This document shows, in pieces, positions 1 through 5,331 of a stretch of DNA of 5,331 nucleotides. The stretch spans positions 1 to 5,331 of the forward strand of contig JAWOCZ010000111.1 in NCBI GenBank assembly GCA_046483565.1, given 5' to 3'. Position numbers and translations under genes: made by a program. Source of the stretch: T1Sed10-7 sp046483565. GTDB taxonomy: Bacteria > Actinomycetota > Nitriliruptoria > Nitriliruptorales > Nitriliruptoraceae. Within the stretch, counting starts at the first letter, position 1. Every line of letters starts with the position of its first letter. Below the pieces are notes generated by a model that was given only the letters and a program-made list of their open reading frames with translations, made no database searches and had not been told where the DNA came from.

Positions 1-220
1 CGAGCGCCGCCAGGCTGTGCGGTGCCCCCCATGCCTTCAGTCTCGCGGCGACGGGCGCGAGCAACGTGGCGGGGAACAGCGCCAGGACCAGCGGGATCAC
101 GATCAGGCTCAGCCGCGTCGCCACGAAGCCGAAGAGCACCAGGACGCCGACGATGCCGATGACCGCCCACGCCACCACGCCCGCTCGCGCGAGCCAGGAT
201 CGAGACGATCCCTCACTCAT
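1..220 (-). CDS. AI-2E family transporter-like membrane protein, N-terminal part (truncated by window edge)
   Basis: This is the first 73 codons of a minus-strand gene that runs off the left edge. Translation from the ATG at 220-218 gives a short polar N-terminus, a hydrophobic segment at about residues 14-34, then a second after Arg36-Leu37 (about 37-55), followed by LLAPVAARLKAWGAP and a run into SLAAL. A hydrophobic pair followed by a (L)xxP-V-xx-RL-xxx-G-xP turn is typical of the start of AI-2E/PerM (UPF0118) family proteins, usually 350-400 residues with about eight membrane segments. Members are proposed exporters or ion antiporters, and the substrate cannot be read here. An in-frame GTG lies 14 codons upstream (262-260), but the ATG has AGGAG-like and GAGG sequences before it and is preferred. 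The gene is divergent from the aap operon. The family call rests on the N-terminus alone. Confidence 0.72.
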   Translation of the reverse strand, partial: MSEGSSRSWLARAGVVAWAVIGIVGVLVLFGFVATRLSLIVIPLVLALFPATLLAPVAARLKAWGAPHSLAAL

Positions 221-232
221 CGGCGCCTCGCG

Positions 233-237
233 CTCCT
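233..237 (-). promoter_or_regulatory. Ribosome binding site of the AI-2E-like gene
   Basis: On the minus strand AGGAG lies 12 bases before the ATG at 220. A closer GAGG (229-226) lies 5 bases before it. Either could serve as the Shine-Dalgarno sequence, and together they support the ATG over the upstream GTG at 262. Confidence 0.4.
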
Positions 238-359
238 GTGACGTCGGACCGGATCCGTGCACGCGATCGACCCTGCCACCTGCATGACACCCCCGCAAGG
301 CGGCTGATCGGCCCACTGGATCGCCAAGCGTGGTGCCCGCCCCTTTGGCCGGCACCGCC

Positions 360-376
360 CCCGCACCTCGTGCGGG
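360..376. repeat. Perfect 7-bp inverted repeat (CCCGCAC-CTC-GTGCGGG)
   Basis: The arms 360-366 and 370-376 are exactly complementary around a three-base centre. Outer GCCGG (348-352) and CCGGC (380-384) can also pair, giving an interrupted longer stem. No T-tract follows on either strand, so a classical terminator is unlikely. It lies about 95 bases upstream of the candidate -35 box and 140 bases from the divergent ATG, so an operator is possible. Chance is a serious alternative at this base composition. Confidence 0.35.
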
Positions 377-468
377 TAACCGGCGGCGACCAGGGGGTCC
401 GGTGAGGACTCAGTGCGAACGCGCGACCGACCCCGCAGCCGGCCTCGAGGAGACCGGACTCGGAAACC

Positions 469-498
469 GTGACACCGTGACTGGCCCGCGGTTAGGAT
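469..498 (+). promoter_or_regulatory. Candidate sigma-70-type promoter of the aap operon
   Basis: GTGACA (469-474) matches five of six bases of the TTGACA -35 consensus. TAGGAT (493-498) matches four of six bases of TATAAT, keeping the key TA...T. The spacer is 18 bases. Transcription would begin near 505, leaving an untranslated leader of about 120 bases before the aapJ GTG. It is the best -35/-10 pair I could find in the region. Actinobacterial promoters are often degenerate, so the start site remains inferred. Confidence 0.42.
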
Positions 499-549
499 GC
501 CTCCTATGCCGGTAGGAGAGGCCGGCGTAGGCCGTGGGGGTGCAAGCGG

Positions 550-582
550 CCGCCCGTGTGTCGTGATGGGCGGGTGTCACGA
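550..582 (+). repeat. Overlapping inverted repeats in the aap leader
   Basis: TCGTGA (561-566) is complementary to TCACGA (577-582) around a 10-base loop. The loop and left arm overlap a second possible stem, 550-555 with 568-573 (CCGCCC with GGGCGG). The two pairings share bases and cannot form together. They lie 30-75 bases before the aapJ start, inside the predicted leader. As DNA, the TCGTGA/TCACGA pair could equally be a weak operator. Short GC-rich stems are common by chance here. Confidence 0.3.
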
Positions 583-612
583 TCAGGTGCTCGTACGGAT
601 CGTTCACCGTCC

Positions 613-618
613 GGGAGG
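613..618 (+). promoter_or_regulatory. Ribosome binding site deciding the aapJ start
   Basis: GGGAGG lies 8 bases before the GTG at 627. The in-frame GTG at 618 would overlap this sequence and has no comparable site of its own, so 627 is the better start. Confidence 0.6.
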
Positions 619-626
619 TGCGATCA

Positions 627-1784
627 GTGAGAGGGAAACGCTCGTACATGGTGGTGGCCGCCGTGCTAGCCCTCGGGTTGGCAGCATGCACGTCGGATGG
701 AGAGGATCCTGAGGATCCCGCCGACCTCGTGGAGGAGGACGGGGATGACAGCGAGGACGGCGAGAACGGCGAGAACGGCGAAGACGGCTCGGCCGCACCG
801 GCCGACAGCGGTGAGGGGCTGCTCGACCAGGTGCGTGCCCGCGGGAGCGTCGTCTGCGGCGTCAACGACGCCGTTCCCGGCTTCGGGGTCACGACCGCGG
901 ACGGCACCTTCGAAGGCTTCGACATCGACTTCTGCCGCGCGATCGCGGCAGCGGTGCTCGGGGATGCCGAGGCGGTCGACTTCGTCCCGCTGACAGCGGA
1001 AGCACGTTTCACCGCACTGCAGTCGGGCGAGATCGACGTGCTCGTGCGCAACACGACCTGGACGGCGACGCGTGACGGCGGTGAGGGCGCCGCGTTCGCG
1101 GAGACGACCTTCTACGACGGCCAGGGGATGATGGTCCCCGCAGATGCGGGCTTCGGCTCCGTCGAGGACATGAACGACACCATCATATGCGTGCTGTCGG
1201 GTACCACGACGGAGCTCAACCTCGAGTCCCAGTTCGCCGCGCAGGGACTGGCCTACGAGGCGCTCACCTTCGAGGACAACGACACGCTTCGGGAAGCCTT
1301 CCTGGCAGACCGCTGCGACGGCTGGACCTCGGACAAGTCGCAGTTGGCCGCCGTGCGGTCCGCCTGGCCGGATGGCGAAGGCGGCCCGGAAGCGCTGACG
1401 ATCCTGGAGGACACCCTGTCCAAGGAGCCGCTCGGCCCGGCGGTCCGTGACGGTGACAGCACCTGGTTCGATGCGGTGAACTGGGCGGTCATCGCCACGA
1501 TCCAGGCCGAGGAGTTCGGCGTGGACTCGGCGAACGTGGAGTCCCTCGCCGACTCGACCGATCCGGAGACCGAGCCGGAACTGGCACGCTTCCTCGGTAT
1601 CGGTGACTTCGACGCCGGGCTCGGACTGGACGCGGACTTCGCGCGCGACGTCGTGAGCCAGGTCGGCAACTACGGCGAGATCTTCGAACGCAACATCGGC
1701 CCGGACACCGGTCTCGGGCTCGAGCGTGGCGAGAACGCGCTGTGGACCGAAGGCGGCCTGCTCTACCCACCGCCGTACCGCTGA
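627..1784 (+). CDS. aapJ: AapJ-type general L-amino-acid ABC transporter, solute-binding lipoprotein
   Basis: The extracytoplasmic receptor of an Aap/Bzt amino-acid importer, 385 residues from the GTG at 627 (388 from the in-frame GTG at 618). A basic start (RGKR) leads into a hydrophobic stretch and the lipobox LAAC with Cys21, so the mature protein should be lipid-anchored. Residues 22-63 form an acidic linker, then a type 2 periplasmic-binding fold (SBP_bac_3) runs to the end. Family landmarks are FTALQSGEIDVL then RNTTWT (from residue 128), YDGQG (162-166), SGTTTELNL (191-199), SKEPLGPAVR (265-274), QVGNYGEIFERN (345-356) and the C-terminal ALW-GGL-YPPPYR. By homology to HisJ-like receptors, Arg149 and Asp236 probably contact the ligand carboxylate and amino groups. 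Cys77, Cys103, Cys188 and Cys230 match family cysteines and may form disulfides. It is first in the operon. Related Aap/Bzt systems carry a broad range of L-amino acids, or mainly Glu/Gln/Asp/Asn, and the exact spectrum is not predictable. Confidence 0.93.
   Translation: MRGKRSYMVVAAVLALGLAACTSDGEDPEDPADLVEEDGDDSEDGENGENGEDGSAAPADSGEGLLDQVRARGSVVCGVNDAVPGFGVTTADGTFEGFDIDFCRAIAAAVLGDAEAVDFVPLTAEARFTALQSGEIDVLVRNTTWTATRDGGEGAAFAETTFYDGQGMMVPADAGFGSVEDMNDTIICVLSGTTTELNLESQFAAQGLAYEALTFEDNDTLREAFLADRCDGWTSDKSQLAAVRSAWPDGEGGPEALTILEDTLSKEPLGPAVRDGDSTWFDAVNWAVIATIQAEEFGVDSANVESLADSTDPETEPELARFLGIGDFDAGLGLDADFARDVVSQVGNYGEIFERNIGPDTGLGLERGENALWTEGGLLYPPPYR
753..788 (+). repeat. Four in-frame 9-bp tandem repeats encoding E-(D/N)-G
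   Basis: GAGGACGGC, GAGAACGGC twice and GAAGACGGC are consecutive and in frame, encoding residues 43-54 of AapJ (EDG ENG ENG EDG). They sit inside the linker between the lipobox cysteine and the binding domain. Codon-multiple units allow length change without a frameshift, so copy number may vary between strains. Confidence 0.75.
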
Positions 1785-1795
1785 TCGGATCGTCT

Positions 1796-1834
1796 CGGGT
1801 GGCGCTGCCGTCGCATCGACGGCAGCGCCACCTG
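1796..1834 (+). promoter_or_regulatory. Strong intercistronic hairpin between aapJ and aapQ
   Basis: Bases 1798-1812 pair perfectly with 1818-1832 (15 bp, mostly G-C) around the loop GCATC. A G-T wobble and a C-G pair extend the stem to 1796-1834. It begins 11 bases after the aapJ stop and ends 26 bases before the aapQ ribosome binding site. No T-tract follows. In binding-protein-dependent transporter operons, such hairpins commonly protect the 3' end of the binding-protein message or partly terminate transcription. Either would give more AapJ than permease, and this role is inferred. A full terminator is unlikely unless a second promoter serves aapQ, and none is apparent in the 36 bases left. 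Confidence 0.7.
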
Positions 1835-1860
1835 TCGGTGTCGACCACCGAGTGACCGGC

Positions 1861-1865
1861 AGGAG
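1861..1865 (+). promoter_or_regulatory. Ribosome binding site of aapQ
   Basis: AGGAG lies 5 bases before the ATG at 1871 and fixes that start. It falls well outside the upstream hairpin, so it should remain accessible when the hairpin is folded. Confidence 0.6.
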
Positions 1866-1870
1866 CCAGC

Positions 1871-3064
1871 ATGGAGCCGACGGACGCAGTCCCGGCGTCG
1901 AGTGGCCACGAGCAGCATCGCCCTCCCCCGTGGCGCGATGTCCGGGTCATCCGGGTCTCGCTGCAGGTCGCCTTCGTCGCGGCCGCCTTGGCCACCGTGT
2001 GGTGGCTGTACGACAACCTCGCGACCAACCTCGACCGCCTCGGCATCCGGCGCGACTTCGCCTTCCTGGACCAGCCGGCCGGCTTCACGATCTTCGGCAG
2101 TGACTTCAGCGCGACCAGTTCCATCCGGGAAGCGTTGTGGGTCGGCCTGCAGAACACCTTGCGCGTCGCCCTGTTGGGGATCGTCCTTGCGCTGGTCATC
2201 GGCGTCGTCGTCGGCGTGATGCGCCTGTCCACGAACTGGCTCGTGCGGCGCACCGCCAGCATCTACGTCGAACTGCTCCGCAACATCCCGCCGCTGGTGC
2301 TGATCATCTTCTTCTATCTCGCCGTCCTCCAGACCCTGCCGGGCATCAGTGAGGCCGGGACGCCGGGCGACGTCATCGTCGTCTCGAACCGGGGGATCTG
2401 GCTGCCCTGGCTCGAACTCGGTGACGGCACCGGGGCGTTCCTCGTGACCGCAGGCGTGGCAGTGCTTCTGGCGTGGCTGATCGCGACCTGGCGCCGACGG
2501 GTCCACGATGCCACCGGGCGTCCCCATCATCGCGTGCTCTGGGGCGGGGGTGCGGCCATCGTCGTACTGGCCCTCGGCTACGTCACGTTGTCACCTCCCA
2601 TCGCGCTGAGCGTGCCGGTGCTCGAGGGGCGTTCGGTGACCGGCGGGGCGCTGCTGTTCCCTGAGTACGCCGCGCTGTTGGTCAGTCTCGTGCTCTACAC
2701 CTCAGCGTTCATCGCCGAGATCGTGCGCGGATCGATCCAGGCGGTCCCCAAGGGGCAGGTCGAGGCTGCGCAGGCCCTCGGCTTGCGCTGGTTCGATCGG
2801 CTACGCCGGGTGGTGCTGCCCCAGGCCCTCAGGATCGCCACACCCGCGACCGGCAACGAGTTCCTGAACCTGTCGAAGAACGTCTCACTCGGGGTGGTGA
2901 TCGCCTACCCGGAGATCCTGCGCGTCGGGCGGCAGGCGATCGGCAACGGCCAGCCAGCGCCGCAGATCCTGCTGATCGTGCTGGGGGCCTACCTCGCGGT
3001 CTCGTTGGCGCTGTCGCTCGTGGTCAACATCGCGAACCGACGTCTGCAGCTGGTGGAACGCTGA
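1871..3064 (+). CDS. aapQ: AapQ-type amino-acid ABC transporter permease
   Basis: One of two permeases that form the membrane channel, 397 residues, the usual length for AapQ/BztB. After a polar cytoplasmic N-terminus there is a first membrane segment at about 27-47, then segments at about 93-117, 131-153, 187-206, 225-242, 262-284, 328-346 and 364-387. The stretch at 91-156 (GLQNTLRVALLGIVLA, then STNWLVRR, VELLRNIPPL and LQTLP) closely resembles the AapQ family. NRGIWLPW (173-180) is a typical AapQ motif in the external loop, which is longer than in ordinary HisQ/HisM permeases. The cytoplasmic EAA loop, EAAQALGLRWFDRLRRVVLP (298-317), is the coupling site for the ATPase AapP. The gene has its own ribosome binding site after the hairpin. 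Its stop codon overlaps the aapM start in TGATG, so the two permeases are probably translationally coupled and made in equal amounts. Confidence 0.93.
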   Translation: MEPTDAVPASSGHEQHRPPPWRDVRVIRVSLQVAFVAAALATVWWLYDNLATNLDRLGIRRDFAFLDQPAGFTIFGSDFSATSSIREALWVGLQNTLRVALLGIVLALVIGVVVGVMRLSTNWLVRRTASIYVELLRNIPPLVLIIFFYLAVLQTLPGISEAGTPGDVIVVSNRGIWLPWLELGDGTGAFLVTAGVAVLLAWLIATWRRRVHDATGRPHHRVLWGGGAAIVVLALGYVTLSPPIALSVPVLEGRSVTGGALLFPEYAALLVSLVLYTSAFIAEIVRGSIQAVPKGQVEAAQALGLRWFDRLRRVVLPQALRIATPATGNEFLNLSKNVSLGVVIAYPEILRVGRQAIGNGQPAPQILLIVLGAYLAVSLALSLVVNIANRRLQLVER

Positions 3065-4320
3065 TGCCAGCACCCACCACCGCCCCTGACCCCGACACGC
3101 TCCCGACCCCGCCGCAGCGACGGACCACACCGGGGCGGTGGCTCCGGCAGAACCTCTTCTCGAGCCCAGCGAACACGTTGCTGACGCTGGTCACCGGTCC
3201 CCTGTTGCTCTGGGCCGTCGTGTCCTTCGGCCGCTTCCTGTTGGTGACCGGGCGCTGGGACATCATCGAGGTCAACCTGACCAACTTCATGGTCGGTGGG
3301 TTCCCACGGGACCAACTCGTACGGCTCTGGATCGCCATGGCGATGATGACCTTCGCGGTCACCATCGGCGCCGGCGTCACCTCGGCGACCGCGGCCGAAG
3401 CAGCGATCGCCGCAGGCCGGGATCCGTCGGTGACGCTGCGGGAGCGCGTGCAGCGCTCCGGTCCCCCGCTGGTGCTGCTGCTCGTGCTGGTGGTGTTCGT
3501 CCGGACCTGGCTGCCGGTCGTGCTGCTGGCCGGGGTGCTCCTGCTCGGCGCCGTCGGCTTCCGGCTGGGACGACGCATCCGGCCCCGATGGCGCGGCAAG
3601 GCCAACCTCGGTGTGGTCGTCGCGATCATCGTCGCCCTGGCCACCATCTCCGCTTTCGGCGGCGTGTCACGTGACGCGTGGGGCGGCCTGCTGCTCACGC
3701 TGTACTACACGGTCGGAGCACTGCTGCTGTCCTTCCCGATCGGCGTGACGCTGGCGCTGGGTCGACGCTCGACGCTGCCCGTCGTGCGGGCGGGCTGCGG
3801 CATCTTCATCGAGTTCTTCCGGGGTTCCCCGCTGATCGCGCTGTTGTTCGTCGGCTGGCTGATCCTCCCCTTCTTCCTCCCGGTCGGCTTCCCCACCCCG
3901 GACCTGGTCACACGTGCCCTGATCATCTTCGTCCTGTTCACCTCCGCCTACGTGGCAGAGATCGTCCGGGGCGGCCTGCAGGCCATCCCTCGCGGCCAGC
4001 GTGAGGCGGCGCAGGCGCTGGGCTTGTCACCCTGGAAGCAGACCCGACTGGTGATCCTGCCCCAGGCGCTGCGCAGCGTGATCCCGGCGCTGGTGGGTCA
4101 GGCGATCAGCCTCTACAAGGACACCACCCTGGTCCTGATCATCGGGCAGATCGAACTGCTCGCGGTGGCCCAGAACGTCACCCAGCAGGAGGCGTTCATC
4201 GGCCAGGGCTACATCACGGAGACGCTCGTGTTCGTGTCCCTCATCTACTGGGTGGGCAGTTACTGGATGTCGCGGGAGAGCCAGCGCCTCGAGGCGCGGC
4301 TCGGCGTCGGCACACGCTAG
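3064..4320 (+). CDS. aapM: AapM-type amino-acid ABC transporter permease
   Basis: The second permease and predicted partner of AapQ, 418 residues. A proline-rich cytoplasmic start leads into WLRQNLFSSPANTLLTL (26-42), the characteristic entry of AapM/BztC. Membrane segments are predicted at about 38-62, 88-106, 134-150, 151-167, 182-199, 206-232, 254-274, 284-302, 341-361 and 386-402. WGGLLLTL (206-213) begins the conserved permease core. The EAA loop is REAAQALGLSPWKQTRLVIL (313-332), ending LPQALR, and KDTTLVLIIG (352-361) is a strong family marker. FPRDQLVRLW (80-89) is reminiscent of the N-terminal part of cyanobacterial NatH-like and other AapM relatives. Between about 107 and 134 lies a polar, Ala-rich loop that I cannot match to the family. 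The start shares one base with the aapQ stop. Only a weak GGTGGA (3052-3057) precedes it, so translation probably depends on ribosomes finishing aapQ. Confidence 0.92.
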   Translation: MPAPTTAPDPDTLPTPPQRRTTPGRWLRQNLFSSPANTLLTLVTGPLLLWAVVSFGRFLLVTGRWDIIEVNLTNFMVGGFPRDQLVRLWIAMAMMTFAVTIGAGVTSATAAEAAIAAGRDPSVTLRERVQRSGPPLVLLLVLVVFVRTWLPVVLLAGVLLLGAVGFRLGRRIRPRWRGKANLGVVVAIIVALATISAFGGVSRDAWGGLLLTLYYTVGALLLSFPIGVTLALGRRSTLPVVRAGCGIFIEFFRGSPLIALLFVGWLILPFFLPVGFPTPDLVTRALIIFVLFTSAYVAEIVRGGLQAIPRGQREAAQALGLSPWKQTRLVILPQALRSVIPALVGQAISLYKDTTLVLIIGQIELLAVAQNVTQQEAFIGQGYITETLVFVSLIYWVGSYWMSRESQRLEARLGVGTR

Positions 4321-4326
4321 AGGAGG
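4321..4326 (+). promoter_or_regulatory. Ribosome binding site of aapP (AGGAGG)
   Basis: A consensus AGGAGG begins directly after the aapM stop and lies 6 bases before the ATG at 4333. It is the strongest Shine-Dalgarno sequence in the operon. It supports the 4333 start over the internal ATG at 4390, whose only upstream match (AAGG) is two bases away. Confidence 0.7.
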
Positions 4327-4332
4327 TCGCAG

Positions 4333-5112
4333 ATGCGGGACGCTTCCCTGACCGGCAAGGCGCTCAAGCCCGGCGGCACCGGCAAGGTGATGATCGAGCT
4401 CGAGGGCGTCGAGAAGTGGTTCGGAGACTTCCAGGCGCTCAAGGGTGTCGATCTGCAGGTCGGTTTCCGCGAGACGGTGGTCGTGTGCGGCCCGTCCGGG
4501 TCGGGCAAATCGACGCTGATCCGCTGCATCAACCGACTGGAGGAGCACGATCGTGGCCGGATCGTGGTCGACGGCACGGAGGTCTCGGACGACCTGCGCG
4601 ACATCCAGGAGATCCGCCGCGAGACGGGGATGGTGTTCCAGTCCTTCAACCTGTTCCCGCACCTGACGATCCTGGACAACGTCACCCTGGCCCCGATCCA
4701 GGTGCGACACCGTCCACGCAAGGAGGCGGAGCGCATCGCGATGGAACTGCTCGAGCGCGTCCAGATCCCGGACCAGGCCAACAAGTACCCCGGCCAACTC
4801 TCGGGCGGCCAGCAGCAGCGGGCGGCGATCGCCCGTGCTCTGGCGATGGAACCGAAGGTGATGCTGTTCGACGAGCCGACCTCGGCGCTGGACCCGGAGA
4901 TGATCAAGGAGGTCCTCGACGTCATGGAGGAGCTCGCCGAGTCCGGGATGACCATGATCTGTGTCACCCACGAGATGGGCTTCGCGCGACACGTCGCGGA
5001 CCGCGTGGTGTTCATGGCCGAGGGCGGCATCGTCGAGGTCAACACGCCCGAGGAGCTGTTCACTGACCCGCAGGAGGAACGCACCAAGCTGTTCCTGTCG
5101 CAGATCCTGTGA
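4333..5112 (+). CDS. aapP: AapP-type amino-acid ABC transporter ATP-binding protein
   Basis: The cytoplasmic ATPase that drives import, 259 residues, typical of the polar amino-acid (HisP/GlnQ/AapP) class. All nucleotide-binding motifs are intact: Walker A GPSGSGKST (53-61), Q-loop Gln103 in MVFQSFNLFPH, signature LSGGQQQR (156-163), Walker B VMLFDEP (177-183 region), D-loop SALD (184-187) and the switch His213 in VTHEMGFAR. PTSALDPEM and VTHEMGFAR are diagnostic of amino-acid importers within this superfamily. There is no extra regulatory domain after the switch region, as expected for AapP. The N-terminus has about 19 residues before the usual MIELEGV start. A strong ribosome binding site supports the longer form. 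Last gene of the operon, 12 bases after aapM, it faces the convergent TrkA-C gene across 32 bases. Confidence 0.95.
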   Translation: MRDASLTGKALKPGGTGKVMIELEGVEKWFGDFQALKGVDLQVGFRETVVVCGPSGSGKSTLIRCINRLEEHDRGRIVVDGTEVSDDLRDIQEIRRETGMVFQSFNLFPHLTILDNVTLAPIQVRHRPRKEAERIAMELLERVQIPDQANKYPGQLSGGQQQRAAIARALAMEPKVMLFDEPTSALDPEMIKEVLDVMEELAESGMTMICVTHEMGFARHVADRVVFMAEGGIVEVNTPEELFTDPQEERTKLFLSQIL

Positions 5113-5135
5113 GCCGTGCGTTCCAGGCAGACGAC

Positions 5136-5167
5136 CGACGAGGGCTAGGTACCCGGCTCCTCCGTCG
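5136..5167. terminator. Weak candidate terminator stem between convergent genes
   Basis: CGAC-GAGG (5136-5143) can pair with CCTC-C-GTCG (5159-5167), eight base pairs with one bulged C, around a 15-base loop containing the GGTACC palindrome. A second small stem, CCGGC (5171-5175) with GCCGG (5179-5183), follows. There is no T-tract on either strand, and part of the structure lies in the coding end of the minus-strand gene. It is offered only because no better terminator is visible for aapP. Confidence 0.2.
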
Positions 5168-5331
5168 TCCCCGGCTCAGCCGGCCTCCGGCGTTCGACGT
5201 CGCGATGCTCGGCCGCCCGCCGGTGGCGTGACTCACCCGCGACACCGCGCTGCCTGACGTCCAACTCGGCGATCTGGTCGCTGCGGCCGTACAGGATCAG
5301 CACGTCACCGGCGTCGATGCGCGTCTGTCCG
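5145..5331 (-). CDS. TrkA-C (RCK_C) domain protein, C-terminal part (truncated by window edge)
   Basis: The last 61 codons of a minus-strand gene entering from the right edge and ending at TAG (5147-5145). The visible start, G-x-TRIDAGDVLILYGRSDQI followed by AELDVRQRG, matches the final strand-helix part of a TrkA-C/RCK_C domain: an (R)I-x-x-GD-x-L-x-x-YGR core, then a helix with I-x-x-LD. This domain binds small ligands and regulates potassium channels, K+/H+ antiporters and related transporters. The remaining tail is charged (Arg/Glu-rich) and ends PGTTEEPGT, probably disordered. A similar RCK_C end followed by a charged EH-rich tail occurs in actinobacterial membrane proteins carrying TrkA-C, but the membrane part lies outside the window. 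The gene is convergent with aapP and need not be functionally tied to it. Confidence 0.72.
   Translation of the reverse strand, partial: GQTRIDAGDVLILYGRSDQIAELDVRQRGVAGESRHRRAAEHRDVERRRPAEPGTTEEPGT

Larger units (their letters stand above)
221..626. other. Divergent intergenic region between the AI-2E-like gene and the aap operon
   Basis: This is about 400 bases without a convincing gene. The plus side holds a candidate promoter (469-498), a leader of roughly 120 bases with overlapping inverted repeats (550-582), and the aapJ ribosome binding site (613-618). A perfect 7-bp inverted repeat lies at 360-376. For the minus-strand gene I see only a poor promoter match, TTGCGG then 17 bases then CAGGGT, around 270-298, which I do not annotate. 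Open frames across this stretch have no recognisable protein content. I see no tRNA, riboswitch or mobile-element ends. Confidence 0.6.

Noticed and set aside
17..287. Plus-strand open frames over the left edge
   Set aside because: Arg/Asp/His-rich translations typical of the reverse of a membrane-protein gene. The minus strand gives a coherent two-segment membrane protein instead.
497..712. A small plus-strand open frame that could be a leader peptide before aapJ
   Set aside because: It begins within the predicted -10 box, has no clear ribosome binding site and runs far into aapJ in another frame. There is no run of regulatory codons as in attenuator peptides.
410..1054. A 214-codon minus-strand open frame opposite the operon leader and aapJ start
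   Set aside because: The Ser/Thr/Pro-rich stretch is the mirror of the acidic linker codons in aapJ. No domain or ribosome binding site supports it.
1796..1834. The intercistronic hairpin as a full intrinsic terminator ending the operon after aapJ
   Set aside because: There is no T-tract, no room for an aapQ promoter in the remaining 36 bases, and the downstream genes are the obligate partners of AapJ.
1489..2530. Two overlapping minus-strand open frames of about 255 codons opposite the aapJ end and aapQ start
   Set aside because: Low-complexity Arg/Pro/Asp-rich translations, antisense to conserved coding sequence, and they run across the intercistronic hairpin.
4027..4992. A 321-codon minus-strand open frame across the aapM-aapP junction
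   Set aside because: It is antisense to two strongly conserved genes with intact motifs, and its protein is rich in His, Arg, Asp and Leu with no recognisable domain. Long antisense frames arise in high-GC coding DNA.
1..5331. CRISPR array, tRNA or rRNA gene, insertion sequence or phage attachment site
   Set aside because: I saw no spaced direct repeats, cloverleaf-like sequence, transposase or terminal inverted repeats on either strand.

Overview
The window comes from a high-GC bacterium with strong G/C preference at third codon positions. A secreted binding protein made as a lipoprotein (LAAC lipobox) suggests a Gram-positive, actinomycete-like host, probably a member of the Actinomycetota. 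The very acidic linker behind that lipobox would suit a salt- or alkali-adapted lineage, but this is only a hint, and no genus can be named from the sequence.

Layout: (1) The left edge, 1-220, holds the start of a minus-strand gene for a multi-pass membrane protein that looks like the AI-2E transporter family. (2) The divergent intergenic region, 221-626, contains a plausible sigma-70-type promoter (469-498), several inverted repeats and a ribosome binding site for the next gene. (3) A plus-strand four-gene operon occupies 627-5112: aapJ (solute-binding lipoprotein), aapQ and aapM (two permeases) and aapP (ATPase). It is a complete Aap/Bzt-type general L-amino-acid ABC importer. aapQ and aapM overlap by one base, and aapM and aapP are 12 bases apart. 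Only aapJ is set off from the rest, by an 86-base spacer carrying a perfect 15-bp hairpin. (4) At the right edge, 5145-5331, is the C-terminal end of a convergent minus-strand gene with a TrkA-C (RCK_C) regulatory domain.

How the genes work together: AapJ, tethered by lipid to the outer face of the membrane, would capture amino acids and deliver them to an AapQ-AapM heterodimer, powered by an AapP dimer. The intercistronic hairpin probably lets the cell make more AapJ than membrane components, a common need in binding-protein-dependent importers.

I found no previously undescribed system. The points most worth checking are the strong aapJ-aapQ hairpin, the acidic repeat-containing linker of AapJ, and the leader of the operon.
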